Source: Endozoicomonas elysicola
GTDB taxonomy: Bacteria > Pseudomonadota > Gammaproteobacteria > Pseudomonadales > Endozoicomonadaceae
DNA: 64,000 nucleotides
Direction of reading: 5' to 3'
Assembly (NCBI RefSeq): GCF_000710775.1
Contig: NZ_JOJP01000001.1
Coordinates: forward strand, 3,756,780 to 3,820,779
Positions 28,338 through 37,891 of this stretch are shown in pieces. Numbering within the stretch: position 1 is the first letter of the stretch; each line of letters begins with the position of its first letter. Position numbers and translations under genes: made by a program. The notes under the pieces are model-generated. The model searched no databases, was not told the origin of the DNA, and saw nothing but the letters and a program-made list of their open reading frames with translations.

Positions 28338-29309
28338 ATGTCGACAAGCCACTGTTTTACACAATTCAGTCAGCTGAAAAATTTTCTTTCCAGCACGATC
28401 ATTGGTCAGGAACACCTCGTCAATCGTCTGTTGATCACTCTACTTGCCGATGGCCATTTGTTGGTTGAAGGTGCGCCTGGTCTGGCTAAAACCCGTGCAG
28501 TTAAAGCGCTGTCGGATGGCCTGGATGCTGATTTTCACAGAATCCAGTTTACTCCTGATCTGCTGCCCGCAGACGTCACCGGTACCGACATTTACCTGCC
28601 GGAAGATGGCAGCTTTCGCTTCCAGCCTGGCCCCATCTTTCACAACCTGATCCTTGCTGATGAAATCAACAGGGCTCCAGCCAAAGTGCAGTCCTCATTG
28701 CTGGAAGCCATGGCTGAACGTCAGGTCAGTGTGGGTCAGAACACCTACTCCCTACCTGATGTATTCATGGTGATGGCGACCCAGAACCCCATTGAGCAGG
28801 AAGGCACTTACCCTCTGCCGGAAGCCCAGCTGGATCGCTTTATTATGCATGTACGGGTTGGCTATCCGGATATTGAAGCTGAGCGCGCTATTCTGCGACT
28901 GGCCAGAGGCGAAGCCATGCACGCACCGGTTGAGCGCCCGGAAAACCCTCTGAAACAGGAAGAGATTCTTCTGGCCCGTCAGGAAGTCTTGTCGGTTCAT
29001 ATGGAGCCCTCAGTAGAGGAATATATCGTTCAGCTGATCAATGCTAGCCGTAATCCAACCCTGTACAGCGACCAGCTGGCAGGCTGGCTTGAATATGGCG
29101 CAAGTCCAAGAGGCACTATAGCTCTGGATAGATGTGCCAGAGCCCATGCCTGGCTGAATGGCCGTGATTTCGTCAGCCCTGATGACGTTCAGGCGATCGC
29201 CCACGATGCTCTTCGCCATCGGTTGCTGCTGACCTTTGAGGCTGAAGCGGAAGGAAAAGACGCAGACCAGATTATCAGCCAGTTATTGAAACTGGTACCT
29301 GTAGCCTAA
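28338..29309 (+). CDS. moxR: MoxR-family AAA+ ATPase
   Basis: A chaperone-like ATPase thought to help mature or activate complexes containing VWA-domain proteins. The 323 aa contain Walker A GAPGLAKT (45-52), Walker B ILADEIN (D108, E109), sensor 1 MVMATQNP and the arginine-finger/lid region LPEAQLDRF. It is the first gene of a six-gene forward operon (moxR, DUF58, DUF4381, batA, batB, batD) with gaps of at most 31 bases or overlaps, the standard aerotolerance arrangement. No strong ribosome-binding site is visible before the ATG. Confidence 0.93.
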   Translation: MSTSHCFTQFSQLKNFLSSTIIGQEHLVNRLLITLLADGHLLVEGAPGLAKTRAVKALSDGLDADFHRIQFTPDLLPADVTGTDIYLPEDGSFRFQPGPIFHNLILADEINRAPAKVQSSLLEAMAERQVSVGQNTYSLPDVFMVMATQNPIEQEGTYPLPEAQLDRFIMHVRVGYPDIEAERAILRLARGEAMHAPVERPENPLKQEEILLARQEVLSVHMEPSVEEYIVQLINASRNPTLYSDQLAGWLEYGASPRGTIALDRCARAHAWLNGRDFVSPDDVQAIAHDALRHRLLLTFEAEAEGKDADQIISQLLKLVPVA

Positions 29310-29340
29310 AGAGCTGTCGCAAAGCGGTTTTGGAAGAACT

Positions 29341-30312
29341 ATGAGCGGTGCCTATTGCACATTACAAAGTCTGGTGAACCTGCGGCTTCAGGCTAAAGAC
29401 CTGCCACTGTTCCGCCCCGGACGAAGCCACCAGCAGATGCTGGGTAATGCACGCTCTCCTTTTAAAGGACGAGGCGTGGATTTTGAGGAAGTTCGGGCTT
29501 ACCAGTTCGGTGACGATATCCGTTCCATCGACTGGCGGGTCACTGCCAGAAGAATGAAGCCACACACCAAAGTCTTTCAGGAAGAGCGTGAACGGCCGGT
29601 TATGGTGTTATTGGATCAGAGCCACTCCATGTTCTTCGGCAGCCAGCACAACTTCAAATCGGTCACTGCGGCTGAAATCTCAGCACTGATCGCCTGGGCA
29701 ACACTGAATCATGGTGACCGCATCGGTGGCGTTATTTTTAACGAGCAGGAGCTTCAGGAAACGCGACCAAAACGCTCCAGAAAAACACTGATGCACTGGC
29801 TGAACCAGACAGAAAGAATGAACCGAAAACTTCGAGCTACATCCATATCGAGCCTGGATGCCGAACATGGTCTGACCAGAACCCTAAGGCATGCCCGTCG
29901 CGTTGCCCATCCGGGAACCCAGGTCTTTCTGATCAGCGACTTCAACCATATCAATGAAGAAGCAGAACAACACCTGTCCCAGCTTGCCCGCCACAATGAA
30001 CTGATGGCCATCAGGGTGAGCGATCCACTGGAATCAGAGCTGCCAGCGCCGAATCGATATTCTGTTACCGATGGCATGCACAGCCTGATGATTAATACCC
30101 GCCAGCAACAGCTCCGCCAGCAATTTCATCAGCATTACCTGAAACAAAATGAGCAGCTGCAGAAAATGCTTTCACGCTTTCGAATTCCCTTACTGCAAAT
30201 AACGTCAGCGCAACCTTCAGCACAACAGCTTCTGGGCCTTTACGGTGTCAGGATCAACAGCCAGGACCAGCATCAGAACCAAGAGAACTCATGGCAGCAC
30301 AAAACCCATTAG
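29341..30312 (+). CDS. DUF58 protein of the Bat operon
   Basis: A VWA-like protein of unknown biochemical role that regularly accompanies MoxR ATPases. Its 323 aa carry the DUF58 signature RSIDWRVTARRMKPHTKVF (about 60-79) followed by VMVLLDQSHSM, where DQSHS occupies the metal-site position. GGAAG lies seven bases before the ATG. It overlaps the DUF4381 gene by 22 bases, suggesting translational coupling. Confidence 0.9.
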   Translation: MSGAYCTLQSLVNLRLQAKDLPLFRPGRSHQQMLGNARSPFKGRGVDFEEVRAYQFGDDIRSIDWRVTARRMKPHTKVFQEERERPVMVLLDQSHSMFFGSQHNFKSVTAAEISALIAWATLNHGDRIGGVIFNEQELQETRPKRSRKTLMHWLNQTERMNRKLRATSISSLDAEHGLTRTLRHARRVAHPGTQVFLISDFNHINEEAEQHLSQLARHNELMAIRVSDPLESELPAPNRYSVTDGMHSLMINTRQQQLRQQFHQHYLKQNEQLQKMLSRFRIPLLQITSAQPSAQQLLGLYGVRINSQDQHQNQENSWQHKTH

Positions 30313-30761
30313 ATCAGCTCCGCCCCAACCACCTTCCAGACCCTGTTGGTCTCTGGCCACCCGCCATTGGCTGGTGGGTGCTGACAGCAATCGTAATTGC
30401 CATACTGGCCCTTCTGACCTTATACATCTATCGTCGATGGAAGAAAAACCGCTATCGCACGGTCGCACTGCACCTGGCCAGCAAGGCACTTTTTGAGTAT
30501 CAAGAGCATCAGTCCCCACACCGTTTTGCCCGTGAATGCAATGAGCTACTAAAGAGAGTTGCACTGCACGCCTTTTCCAAGCGCGATGTGGCTGGCCTGA
30601 ATGGTGAATACTGGTGCCAGTTCCTGGCTGAAACAGGAAGCACGCCGGAGTTTCTCAACAACAGCGCATTCAATAATGAACGTTATAACCCTAACGCTTC
30701 ACTGCACGCTGAAGATATTTACACACTGACCCAGCGATGGATAAAGAAACACCATGCTTGA
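30291..30761 (+). CDS. DUF4381 membrane protein
   Basis: A 156-aa protein with a single membrane-spanning segment at about 26-47 (IGWWVLTAIVIAILALL) and a cytoplasmic helical domain containing FARECNELLKRVALHAF and GEYWCQFL, typical of DUF4381. It overlaps the genes on both sides (22 and 8 bases). In this operon type it is presumed to link the ATPase/DUF58 pair to the membrane VWA proteins. Confidence 0.87.
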   Translation: MAAQNPLDQLRPNHLPDPVGLWPPAIGWWVLTAIVIAILALLTLYIYRRWKKNRYRTVALHLASKALFEYQEHQSPHRFARECNELLKRVALHAFSKRDVAGLNGEYWCQFLAETGSTPEFLNNSAFNNERYNPNASLHAEDIYTLTQRWIKKHHA

Positions 30762-31809
30762 GCTTGAATGGCCCTGGATCCTGATCGCACTACCGCTACC
30801 TTTGCTGGTTTATCGTTTTATTAAACCCGCCAGTGATGTTACTGGTTCAGCACTGCATATTCCCTTCTACCGGGAATTATCATCAATGATTGGCGAACAG
30901 AAAACAGAAAAAACGACACCATCAAAATCGCAAAGGATACTTCCATGGTTCATCTGGATGCTTCTATTACTAGCCGCCAGCAGACCCGTGTGGTTAGGGG
31001 AGCCCATTGAGTTTCAGAACACTGGTCGTGACTTGATGATGGCCGTTGATCTCTCCGGCAGTATGGAAATCAATGACATGGTTCTCAATGGTCGCCAGAT
31101 TGATCGCCTCACTGCTACCAAATCCGTAATGAATGACTTTATTGAGCGCCGCCGGGGCGACCGGCTGGGTTTGATTCTGTTTGGTACCCAGGCCTACCTT
31201 CAGACCCCTCTAACCTTTGACCGGCAAACGGTGAAAACACTGATGAATGAGTCCGGCATCGGCATGGCAGGCAACAAAACGGCCATTGGTGATGCACTGG
31301 GCCTTGCGGTCAAACATTTACGCAAACGGCAGGAAGACAGTCGGGTACTTATTCTCCTCACCGATGGCGCCAACACTGCTGGAGAGATCTCACCATTACA
31401 GGCTGCCCAGATTGCCAAAGAAGAGCAGATTAAAATCTACTCCATTGGCTTGGGGGCTGATGAGATGATTGAACGCAGCTTTTTTGGTGCCCACCGGGTC
31501 AACCCATCTGCCGACCTGGATGAAAAAACACTGAAAGAGATGGCAGAACTGACGGGAGGCCAGTACTTCCGGGCTCGTAATATTGAAGAACTCAACAAAA
31601 TTTATGCCCTCCTTGACCAACTTGAACCCACGATACAGGAGGAAGAGACCTTCCGCCCCAGCAAAGACCTGTTTTTCTGGCCTCTGGGGTTGGCTCTGCT
31701 GCTCAGCCTGATACCCGCATTCATGCACATTTCTCCAGGAAGCGCCTTTACCCGACCGAATGCTGATACCAGAGGGAGTACTGAAGCTAAAAGGAGAGCA
31801 CGGTTATGA
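30754..31809 (+). CDS. batA: Membrane VWA-domain protein BatA
   Basis: An inner-membrane protein with N-terminal hydrophobic helices (about 5-22 and 63-77), a VWA domain (about 90-285) and a C-terminal membrane helix (about 309-327). The metal-ion-dependent adhesion site is complete: D99-L-S101-G-S103 and the later LLTDGANTAG. BatA proteins are linked to aerotolerance in Bacteroides and to envelope homeostasis in other bacteria; the exact function is unsettled. The start overlaps DUF4381 by eight bases and the stop overlaps batB by four (ATGA). Confidence 0.9.
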   Translation: MLELEWPWILIALPLPLLVYRFIKPASDVTGSALHIPFYRELSSMIGEQKTEKTTPSKSQRILPWFIWMLLLLAASRPVWLGEPIEFQNTGRDLMMAVDLSGSMEINDMVLNGRQIDRLTATKSVMNDFIERRRGDRLGLILFGTQAYLQTPLTFDRQTVKTLMNESGIGMAGNKTAIGDALGLAVKHLRKRQEDSRVLILLTDGANTAGEISPLQAAQIAKEEQIKIYSIGLGADEMIERSFFGAHRVNPSADLDEKTLKEMAELTGGQYFRARNIEELNKIYALLDQLEPTIQEEETFRPSKDLFFWPLGLALLLSLIPAFMHISPGSAFTRPNADTRGSTEAKRRARL

Positions 31810-33710
31810 TGGAGTTGATCTCACAGTTTCACTTTTTAAGGCCGCTCTGGCTTCTTATGTTACTCCCCTGCTTTCTGCTGGTTTTATTTCTGTTGAAACA
31901 ACAGCAGACTCAGGGAAACTGGACAAAAGTCATTGCCCCTGAACTGCTTCCCTGGCTGCTTGAAGGAGACAATAAAAAACCGGTTCGCTGGCCGCTGATA
32001 CTGGTTTTGTCTGGCTGGGTCGTCACCTGCCTGGCAATGGCAGGCCCGACCTGGATTAAACAGCCGGTTCCCATCAGTAAAAACCAACACCCCCTGGTGG
32101 TTGCTGTCGACCTTTCTTTCAATATGTTTGCAGCAGACCTGTCGCCCAATCGACTCACCAGAGCCCGCTTTAAACTGCAGGACCTGTTCAATCTACGCAG
32201 TGAAGGGCTCTCCGCACTGGTAGCCTACGCGGGATCAGCACATACCGTTGCCCCCTTAACTGACGACAATCGCACACTAAACAATCTGGTCAAAGCCCTC
32301 AGTCCTGATGTTATGCCTGTGCCGGGCAACAATCCCGTTGATGCGATTCGACTGGCCAAAGAACTGATCACCCAGGGCAGCAATGAACCCGGAGATATTC
32401 TACTGGTCACAGGCTCAATCTCTGAAGCACAGGCAGAGCAGATTACAGACCTTTTGAAAGATAGCCCGCTTCGCCTTTCCATCCTGGGAACAGGCACCGA
32501 ACAGGGAGCCCCTATTCCATTACCCAAAGGTGGCTACCTGAAGGATAAACAGGGGGCAATCGTCGTTCCCCAGCTGGATCAAGACCGGCTGCAGGCACTG
32601 GCCAAAGCAAATGGCGGGCGTTACCAGACGATGACCCTTGCGGATACCGATCTGAAAGCCCTGGTCCCCGCCACCAGCAATAAGCCGCTGTTTTCTGAAC
32701 GCGAGTCTGCCGACCAGACATTGGAGCAATGGTATGACGCCGGTTACTGGCTGGTGTGGTTACTTCTACCTACTGCCTTGTTTGGCTTTCGCAGAGGTTG
32801 GTTAATGATGGTAATGATTACCCTGTTACCGGTGACACAGGAGGCCAAGGCATTCAGCTGGGATGATCTCTGGCAGACCCGGAACCAGCAGGGACAGAAG
32901 GCACTTCAGGCGGGTGACCCTGCAAAAGCGGCAGATCTCTTTGAGAATCCTGCATGGAAAGCACAGGCACTATTTGAAAATCATGAATATGAAGCTGCGG
33001 CTGATATCCTCAAGAACCTGAATGACGCTGAAAGTGACTATAACCGCGGCAATGCTTTGGCTAAAGCGGGTAACTTAGAGGAATCGATAGAGGCTTATAA
33101 AAAAGCGCTGGCAAAGAACCCAGAATTAAAAGACGCTGCACAAAATCTTGAGAAGGTGACTGAAGAGCTGCAGAAAAAAAAGCGAGAAGAAGAACAACAA
33201 GGCCAAGGTGGAGATGGTGGTCAGCAAAATCAAAGTAATCAAAAACAGCAGTCTGGCCAAAAAGATCCATCAGGACAACAGCAGGACTCTGGAGAGAATG
33301 AAGGCCTGGAAAGCCAGCCAAGTGACTACCAGCAGGACCCAAATGGAAAACACCAGCAGGAAAGCTCTCTGCCCCCTGAAAGCCAATCTTCCTCCAGCAA
33401 GGAAACAATGACTCCTGATGAAGAAGGTCAACAGCAAAGTCAGAAGGAATCATCAGCAGAACAGTCAGAAAAAAGTGCCGACAGTACCGCTAAGCAAGCT
33501 AAACCGACAGATCAAAACAGCGCAGATAATCAAACCGGAAAGGCGGTTGCAGATTCACTGAATGACCAACCCCTTTCTCCAGAGCAGCAAGCCATAGAGA
33601 GCTGGCTGAGAACTATCCCTGATGACCCAGGTGGCTTATTAAGAAGAAAGTTCCTGCAACAGCAACGCGCTCTTCAGCAAAAGAATATCAGGGAGGGGGC
33701 ATCATGGTAG
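31806..33710 (+). CDS. batB: VWA-TPR fusion protein BatB/BatC
   Basis: A 634-aa protein that combines BatB (two N-terminal helices, VWA domain at about 95-300, helix near 320-345) with a BatC-like TPR segment (about 365-455, for example YNRGNALAKAGNLEESIEAY). A Gln/Ser-rich low-complexity tail follows (about 460-590). The metal site reads D102-L-S104-F-N106: the second serine of DxSxS is Asn, so metal binding may be weakened. AAAGGAGA precedes the ATG. It overlaps batD by seven bases. Confidence 0.9.
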   Translation: MMELISQFHFLRPLWLLMLLPCFLLVLFLLKQQQTQGNWTKVIAPELLPWLLEGDNKKPVRWPLILVLSGWVVTCLAMAGPTWIKQPVPISKNQHPLVVAVDLSFNMFAADLSPNRLTRARFKLQDLFNLRSEGLSALVAYAGSAHTVAPLTDDNRTLNNLVKALSPDVMPVPGNNPVDAIRLAKELITQGSNEPGDILLVTGSISEAQAEQITDLLKDSPLRLSILGTGTEQGAPIPLPKGGYLKDKQGAIVVPQLDQDRLQALAKANGGRYQTMTLADTDLKALVPATSNKPLFSERESADQTLEQWYDAGYWLVWLLLPTALFGFRRGWLMMVMITLLPVTQEAKAFSWDDLWQTRNQQGQKALQAGDPAKAADLFENPAWKAQALFENHEYEAAADILKNLNDAESDYNRGNALAKAGNLEESIEAYKKALAKNPELKDAAQNLEKVTEELQKKKREEEQQGQGGDGGQQNQSNQKQQSGQKDPSGQQQDSGENEGLESQPSDYQQDPNGKHQQESSLPPESQSSSSKETMTPDEEGQQQSQKESSAEQSEKSADSTAKQAKPTDQNSADNQTGKAVADSLNDQPLSPEQQAIESWLRTIPDDPGGLLRRKFLQQQRALQQKNIREGASW

Positions 33711-35563
33711 ACCATCGATTACTCTGGGGATCATCAATCCGTTTTTTATTTTGTTTTCATAAAACAGCTTCACAAACCATGAGAAACAGTCCTGCTAAAC
33801 GCTTAACCAAACCATTCGGAAGTATGATGGGAAGCATTTCCCTGGTGATGCTGATAAGTCTTATCACACCTCTAATGGCTAATGCGGCGTTTACGGCCAG
33901 CGTCAACAGAACCGTTATTGCCAGCCATGAGACTCTGGAACTGACACTTCGAACCGATGTGAATAACAGTGATGCCCCCGACCTGTCACCTTTGGAGTGG
34001 AGCTTTGATGTCTTGGGTACCCGGCAGCAAAGCCAGACCAGCATCATTAATGGTAAACGGGAGTACACCCGTGACTGGGTGATCACTCTTGTTCCCAAAC
34101 AGCAGGGTAATGTTGTCATTCCTCCGATAAAACTCGGCAATCAGCAGTCTGAACCGGTCACCATTACAGTTAGAGGTAAAAAAACAGACGATTCCGGAAG
34201 CGATACCAGCCCACTGTTTATGAAGGCTGAAGTCAGCAGTGAAAGTATCTATGTGCAACAGGAGCTGATCTTCACCCTGCAGATTTTCTTCAGCGTTCAG
34301 CTTTACGATGATAACCGCTTAAGTGCCCTGGGTATTGACGATACGCTGATTCAACAGTTGGGTGAAACCCAAAAATTCGACACCATTGTTGATGGTATCC
34401 GTTATCGTGGCTTTGAGCTGAAATATTCAATTCATCCTCAGGCCGTGGGTGAAATGGTTATACCATCACTCACGTTTACCGGTGTTGCCGCTGAACCCCG
34501 TGACCCATTTGGCAGCATCTTTTCAAATAGTGGCAAACCGGTCATTGCCCGCTCACCGGAAATCCGGATTGAAGTAAAACCAAAGCCTGACAACTACCCT
34601 GTCAAAGAGACTTGGCTACCCGCAAGAAACCTGACTATTCAGGAAACATGGAGCCAGCCTCTGAACACGTTGAAGGTCGGTGATGCCATTACCCGAACCA
34701 TTACGGTCGTTGCGGATGGCCTCAGTGCCGCTCAGCTTCCTCCCATACTGATGCCTCAACCTGAGGGTGTTAACAGCTACCCAGACAAGTCCGGCACAGA
34801 AGACAGAGAAAGCATCAACGGTATTCAGGGCCAGCGTACTGACTCTATTGCCATGATTCCAACCCATTCGGGTACAATCACATTGCCAGAGGTCGAATAC
34901 AGCTGGTTCGACACGACCAATGGTGAAACCAGGGTCTCCACTCTGCCGGCAACCACCATTCATGTTGCAGAGGACCCCAATGCCAAGGCACAAACGCCAC
35001 CTCTGATAACCACTCCAGCAGAGTCAGAAGAACACAAGGCCACCGAATGCCCGGAGCCTACCATTGTTTCCAATGAATCCAATCACACATCCATTCGCCT
35101 ATGGCAGGGCTTAACCGGTCTCTTCGCACTGTTATGGCTGGCAACCCTTGGCATCTGGCGATTCAAATCAAGCTCCAGAAAACAGGCGAATTGCCATGAA
35201 AAAATAATCGATGATTATCATCCTTCTCAGAATCAGGCTCAGGAGGCTGTAGCATTTGACCATCTGGAAACTGCCTGCCAACAGAAAAATGCGCGTCAGG
35301 CATTGAATGAATTACAAAACTGGAGTCGTTTGTATCTACAGAATGAAAAACTTGCATCACTGTCTGACTGCCTGAATCAGCTTGGCTCAAATGAGCTCAA
35401 AGCAAGCTGTAATGCGCTGGAAGGTAGTCTCTACTCAGCTGAGCCAGGTGTTGCTGATATACATGCTCTGCTAAACACACTGCTTGAAGAGTGCCAAAGA
35501 ATCAGGAACGAAAAGACTGAAAAAGAAAGTGACCAGGAACTGGGCAATCTCTATCCAGGATAA
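33704..35563 (+). CDS. batD: BatD family protein
   Basis: A large periplasmic protein anchored to the membrane, last in the Bat operon. Of 619 aa, residues about 40-61 form a signal segment ending ANA, followed by immunoglobulin-like beta domains (starting AFTASVNRTVIASHETLEL). A membrane helix lies at about 463-487 and a cytoplasmic helical tail follows. ATG 33704 has a very strong GGAGGGGG site, giving an unusually long n-region. ATG 33779 would give a normal signal peptide but lacks such a site. BatD is proposed to scaffold BatA and BatB in the periplasm. Confidence 0.87.
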   Translation: MVDHRLLWGSSIRFLFCFHKTASQTMRNSPAKRLTKPFGSMMGSISLVMLISLITPLMANAAFTASVNRTVIASHETLELTLRTDVNNSDAPDLSPLEWSFDVLGTRQQSQTSIINGKREYTRDWVITLVPKQQGNVVIPPIKLGNQQSEPVTITVRGKKTDDSGSDTSPLFMKAEVSSESIYVQQELIFTLQIFFSVQLYDDNRLSALGIDDTLIQQLGETQKFDTIVDGIRYRGFELKYSIHPQAVGEMVIPSLTFTGVAAEPRDPFGSIFSNSGKPVIARSPEIRIEVKPKPDNYPVKETWLPARNLTIQETWSQPLNTLKVGDAITRTITVVADGLSAAQLPPILMPQPEGVNSYPDKSGTEDRESINGIQGQRTDSIAMIPTHSGTITLPEVEYSWFDTTNGETRVSTLPATTIHVAEDPNAKAQTPPLITTPAESEEHKATECPEPTIVSNESNHTSIRLWQGLTGLFALLWLATLGIWRFKSSSRKQANCHEKIIDDYHPSQNQAQEAVAFDHLETACQQKNARQALNELQNWSRLYLQNEKLASLSDCLNQLGSNELKASCNALEGSLYSAEPGVADIHALLNTLLEECQRIRNEKTEKESDQELGNLYPG

Positions 35564-35606
35564 ACTGACTACAGTTGACGGAGTCATTGACCCGTAGGAG
35601 AAACCG

Positions 35607-36152
35607 GTGAAAGTACTCTTTATCCACGGTAATGGCGGTTGCACCGCCGCCCATCACTGGTATAGATCCGCAGCCAAAGAACTTTCGCCACTGGGGTTTG
35701 ATGTCGTTCTTGAGACGTTCCCGGATAATATCATTGCTCATCAGGACATCTGGCTGAATTTTATGGAAAAGCAGCTAAACGGAGACAGTGAGGTTATTCT
35801 GGTCGGCCACTCTTCCGGAGCACTGGCGGCTATGCGCTATGCCGAAACCCACTCCCTGGTTGGAAGCATTCTGGTTTCAGCCTGTCACACTGACCTTGGT
35901 GACCCAACCGAAAAAGCCAGTGGTTTTTACGATACTCCATGGCAATGGGAGGCCATAAAAGCTAACCAGCAGTGGATCATTCAGTTCCACTCAGAAGATG
36001 ACCCTTTGATCCCGGTAAAAGAAGCCAGGTTTGTGCGTGACCAACTGACCCCGGAATATTATGAACTTAAAAACCGGGGACACTTTATGGGCAGTGACTC
36101 TGGAGGAAAGGATTTTCCAGAGTTGGTAGAGGTAATTAAACAGAAGTTCTAG
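35607..36152 (+). CDS. Small alpha/beta hydrolase (RBBP9/YdeN type)
   Basis: A serine hydrolase of unknown substrate, 181 aa, the compact form without a lid. The triad is visible: nucleophile S69 in GHSSG, acid near D131/D132 (SEDDPLIP) and H159 (NRGHFMG). The oxyanion region is FIHGNGG (5-11). GTAGGAG precedes the start. It follows batD by 43 bases on the same strand and may be transcribed with it, but is not part of the conserved Bat set. Confidence 0.88.
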   Translation: MKVLFIHGNGGCTAAHHWYRSAAKELSPLGFDVVLETFPDNIIAHQDIWLNFMEKQLNGDSEVILVGHSSGALAAMRYAETHSLVGSILVSACHTDLGDPTEKASGFYDTPWQWEAIKANQQWIIQFHSEDDPLIPVKEARFVRDQLTPEYYELKNRGHFMGSDSGGKDFPELVEVIKQKF

Positions 36153-36169
36153 GCAAGAGTAAAAGTACT

Positions 36170-36448
36170 CTAGGTTCGATAAAGCACTTTGACCACATGC
36201 CAGCCGAATTTGGTTTTCACCAGATGAGGGGTCAGCAATTCACCGCTAAAACATACCTTGTCAAAGGCTGGCACCATTTGACCTTTCCTGAACTCTCCCA
36301 GATGCCCACCTTTTTTACCCGATGGGCAAGTAGAGTGCTTCTTCGCCAGAACATCAAACTTGGCTCCTTTTTTGAGCTGTTTAATAATGTCTTCGGCCAG
36401 CTCTTTATGCTTGACCAGAATGTGTAATGCGGCTGCCGTATACGCCAT
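36170..36448 (-). CDS. ppiC: Parvulin-type peptidyl-prolyl isomerase PpiC
   Basis: Catalyses cis-trans isomerisation of peptidyl-prolyl bonds in the cytoplasm. It is a stand-alone 92-aa parvulin domain almost colinear with E. coli PpiC (93 aa): [48 protein letters not shown] and [13 protein letters not shown]. It has no signal peptide. It converges with the hydrolase gene, with 17 bases between stops. Confidence 0.95.
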   Translation of the reverse strand: MAYTAAALHILVKHKELAEDIIKQLKKGAKFDVLAKKHSTCPSGKKGGHLGEFRKGQMVPAFDKVCFSGELLTPHLVKTKFGWHVVKVLYRT

Positions 36449-36701
36449 GAGTAAGCCTATTCATAAGAAATCGATTGATTCGTATTATATCGTTCATCAT
36501 TGAAACAGGAATATTCGTCCGCACCAAGACGGGTTTTCGTGAATCCCGTAATCCATATGTGGTATGTGACATGTGCGGGGATTGACAAAAATGGCTCAGA
36601 AGCCATCAGTTGAAAATGCTCTTTCCTCAAGCCAGTAACCGATTGGGGGATATCATCATTTTCATCGTGAACAATAATAATGACAGCAGTGTACTTCGCT
36701 T

Positions 36702-37778
36702 ATGACAACCGAAAATAATCTTCCTGAACCTGTGGGACTTGGTAAAGTTCTGGTCACTGGTGGTGCAGGCTTTCTGGGTAAGAATCTTGCCAGAGAGCTT
36801 CTGAACCGGGGGCATCAGGTTAGAGTCTTCGACCTGGCAGAGTGTGATCTTGAGCACCCGGATCTTGAGAAGGTACAGGGCAATATCTGTGATAAAACAC
36901 TGGTCACCAAAGTATGTGAAGGAATTGATACGGTTTTCCATACGGCTGCTGTTATTGAAATTCGTTCAACCAAGGTCGTTAGCCAGCAGGTGAAAAAGCT
37001 GTCTTATGACATCAACCTTGGCGGTACACAGAATATTATTGATGCCTGCCTGACTCAGGGGGTTAAACGACTGGTTTATACCAGTTCCAACAGTGTCGTT
37101 ATCAATGGTCAGCCCATTGCCAATGGTAACGAAGCCCTGCCTTATGTCGATGGATTCCGTGACCTGTATACAGAAACCAAGGCCAAAGCAGAGCAGCAGG
37201 TATTGGCGGCAAATGGCCGGAACGGGCTATATACTTGTGCAATACGCCCCAGCGGTATCTGGGGACCCGGCGACCAGACCATGTTTAAATTATTAATCAA
37301 GGAGCTGCTCAACGGTTCCTTTAAGGCCCTGGTAGGTGATGGAAAAGCACGACTCGATAACTCGTATGTGCACAACCTGATTCACGGCAAACTGCTGGCT
37401 GCCGGCCAACTCAGCAAGAGTGGCAATGCCCCTGGCCAGGCTTATTTCATCAATGATGGAGACCCCATCAACATGATGGAGTTTTCCCGCCCACTGGTAG
37501 AACAGCTGGGTTATCCTTACCCGAAAAAACGAATCTCCTATAAGCTCATTAAAACGGTTATCTCAGCCTGGGAGAAACTTCATCAGTGGTTTAAAGTTAG
37601 CGAACCACCTCAGTCTACTCTGGCCCTTGAAAGAATTGGTATTGATAATTTCTTCAGCATCGATAAAGCCCGCCGCGACCTGGGGTATGAGCCTCTCTAT
37701 ACAACGGAAAGTGGTATGAAAGAGGCGATGCCCTATTACAAGGAGCTCCATCAAAAAATGAAAGAAGAGACAATCTAG
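36702..37778 (+). CDS. 3beta-hydroxysteroid dehydrogenase-like NAD(P)-dependent oxidoreductase
   Basis: An extended short-chain dehydrogenase of 358 aa. It has the N-terminal nucleotide site VTGGAGFLG (G20, G21, G23, G26), the catalytic S128/S129 (YTSSNSV) and Y156-x3-K160 (YTETK). RPSGIWGPGDQ and DNSYVHNLIHG are typical of the 3beta-HSD/sterol-4-carboxylate dehydrogenase branch. Likely substrates are hydroxysteroids or related cyclic alcohols; nucleotide-sugar epimerase activity is less likely given these motifs. It stands alone, 10 kb from the Rieske oxygenase cluster, so a shared pathway is only suggested. Confidence 0.8.
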   Translation: MTTENNLPEPVGLGKVLVTGGAGFLGKNLARELLNRGHQVRVFDLAECDLEHPDLEKVQGNICDKTLVTKVCEGIDTVFHTAAVIEIRSTKVVSQQVKKLSYDINLGGTQNIIDACLTQGVKRLVYTSSNSVVINGQPIANGNEALPYVDGFRDLYTETKAKAEQQVLAANGRNGLYTCAIRPSGIWGPGDQTMFKLLIKELLNGSFKALVGDGKARLDNSYVHNLIHGKLLAAGQLSKSGNAPGQAYFINDGDPINMMEFSRPLVEQLGYPYPKKRISYKLIKTVISAWEKLHQWFKVSEPPQSTLALERIGIDNFFSIDKARRDLGYEPLYTTESGMKEAMPYYKELHQKMKEETI

Positions 37779-37891
37779 AACCTTTCATGTAAAAGGCTAC
37801 CTTCTAAAGAAAGTAGCCTGGGAAAAATCAACAACCAAATATTTAGTACATGCGCTCTTCATAAAGGCAAAAGTGCTTGCAGTGAGATCTC

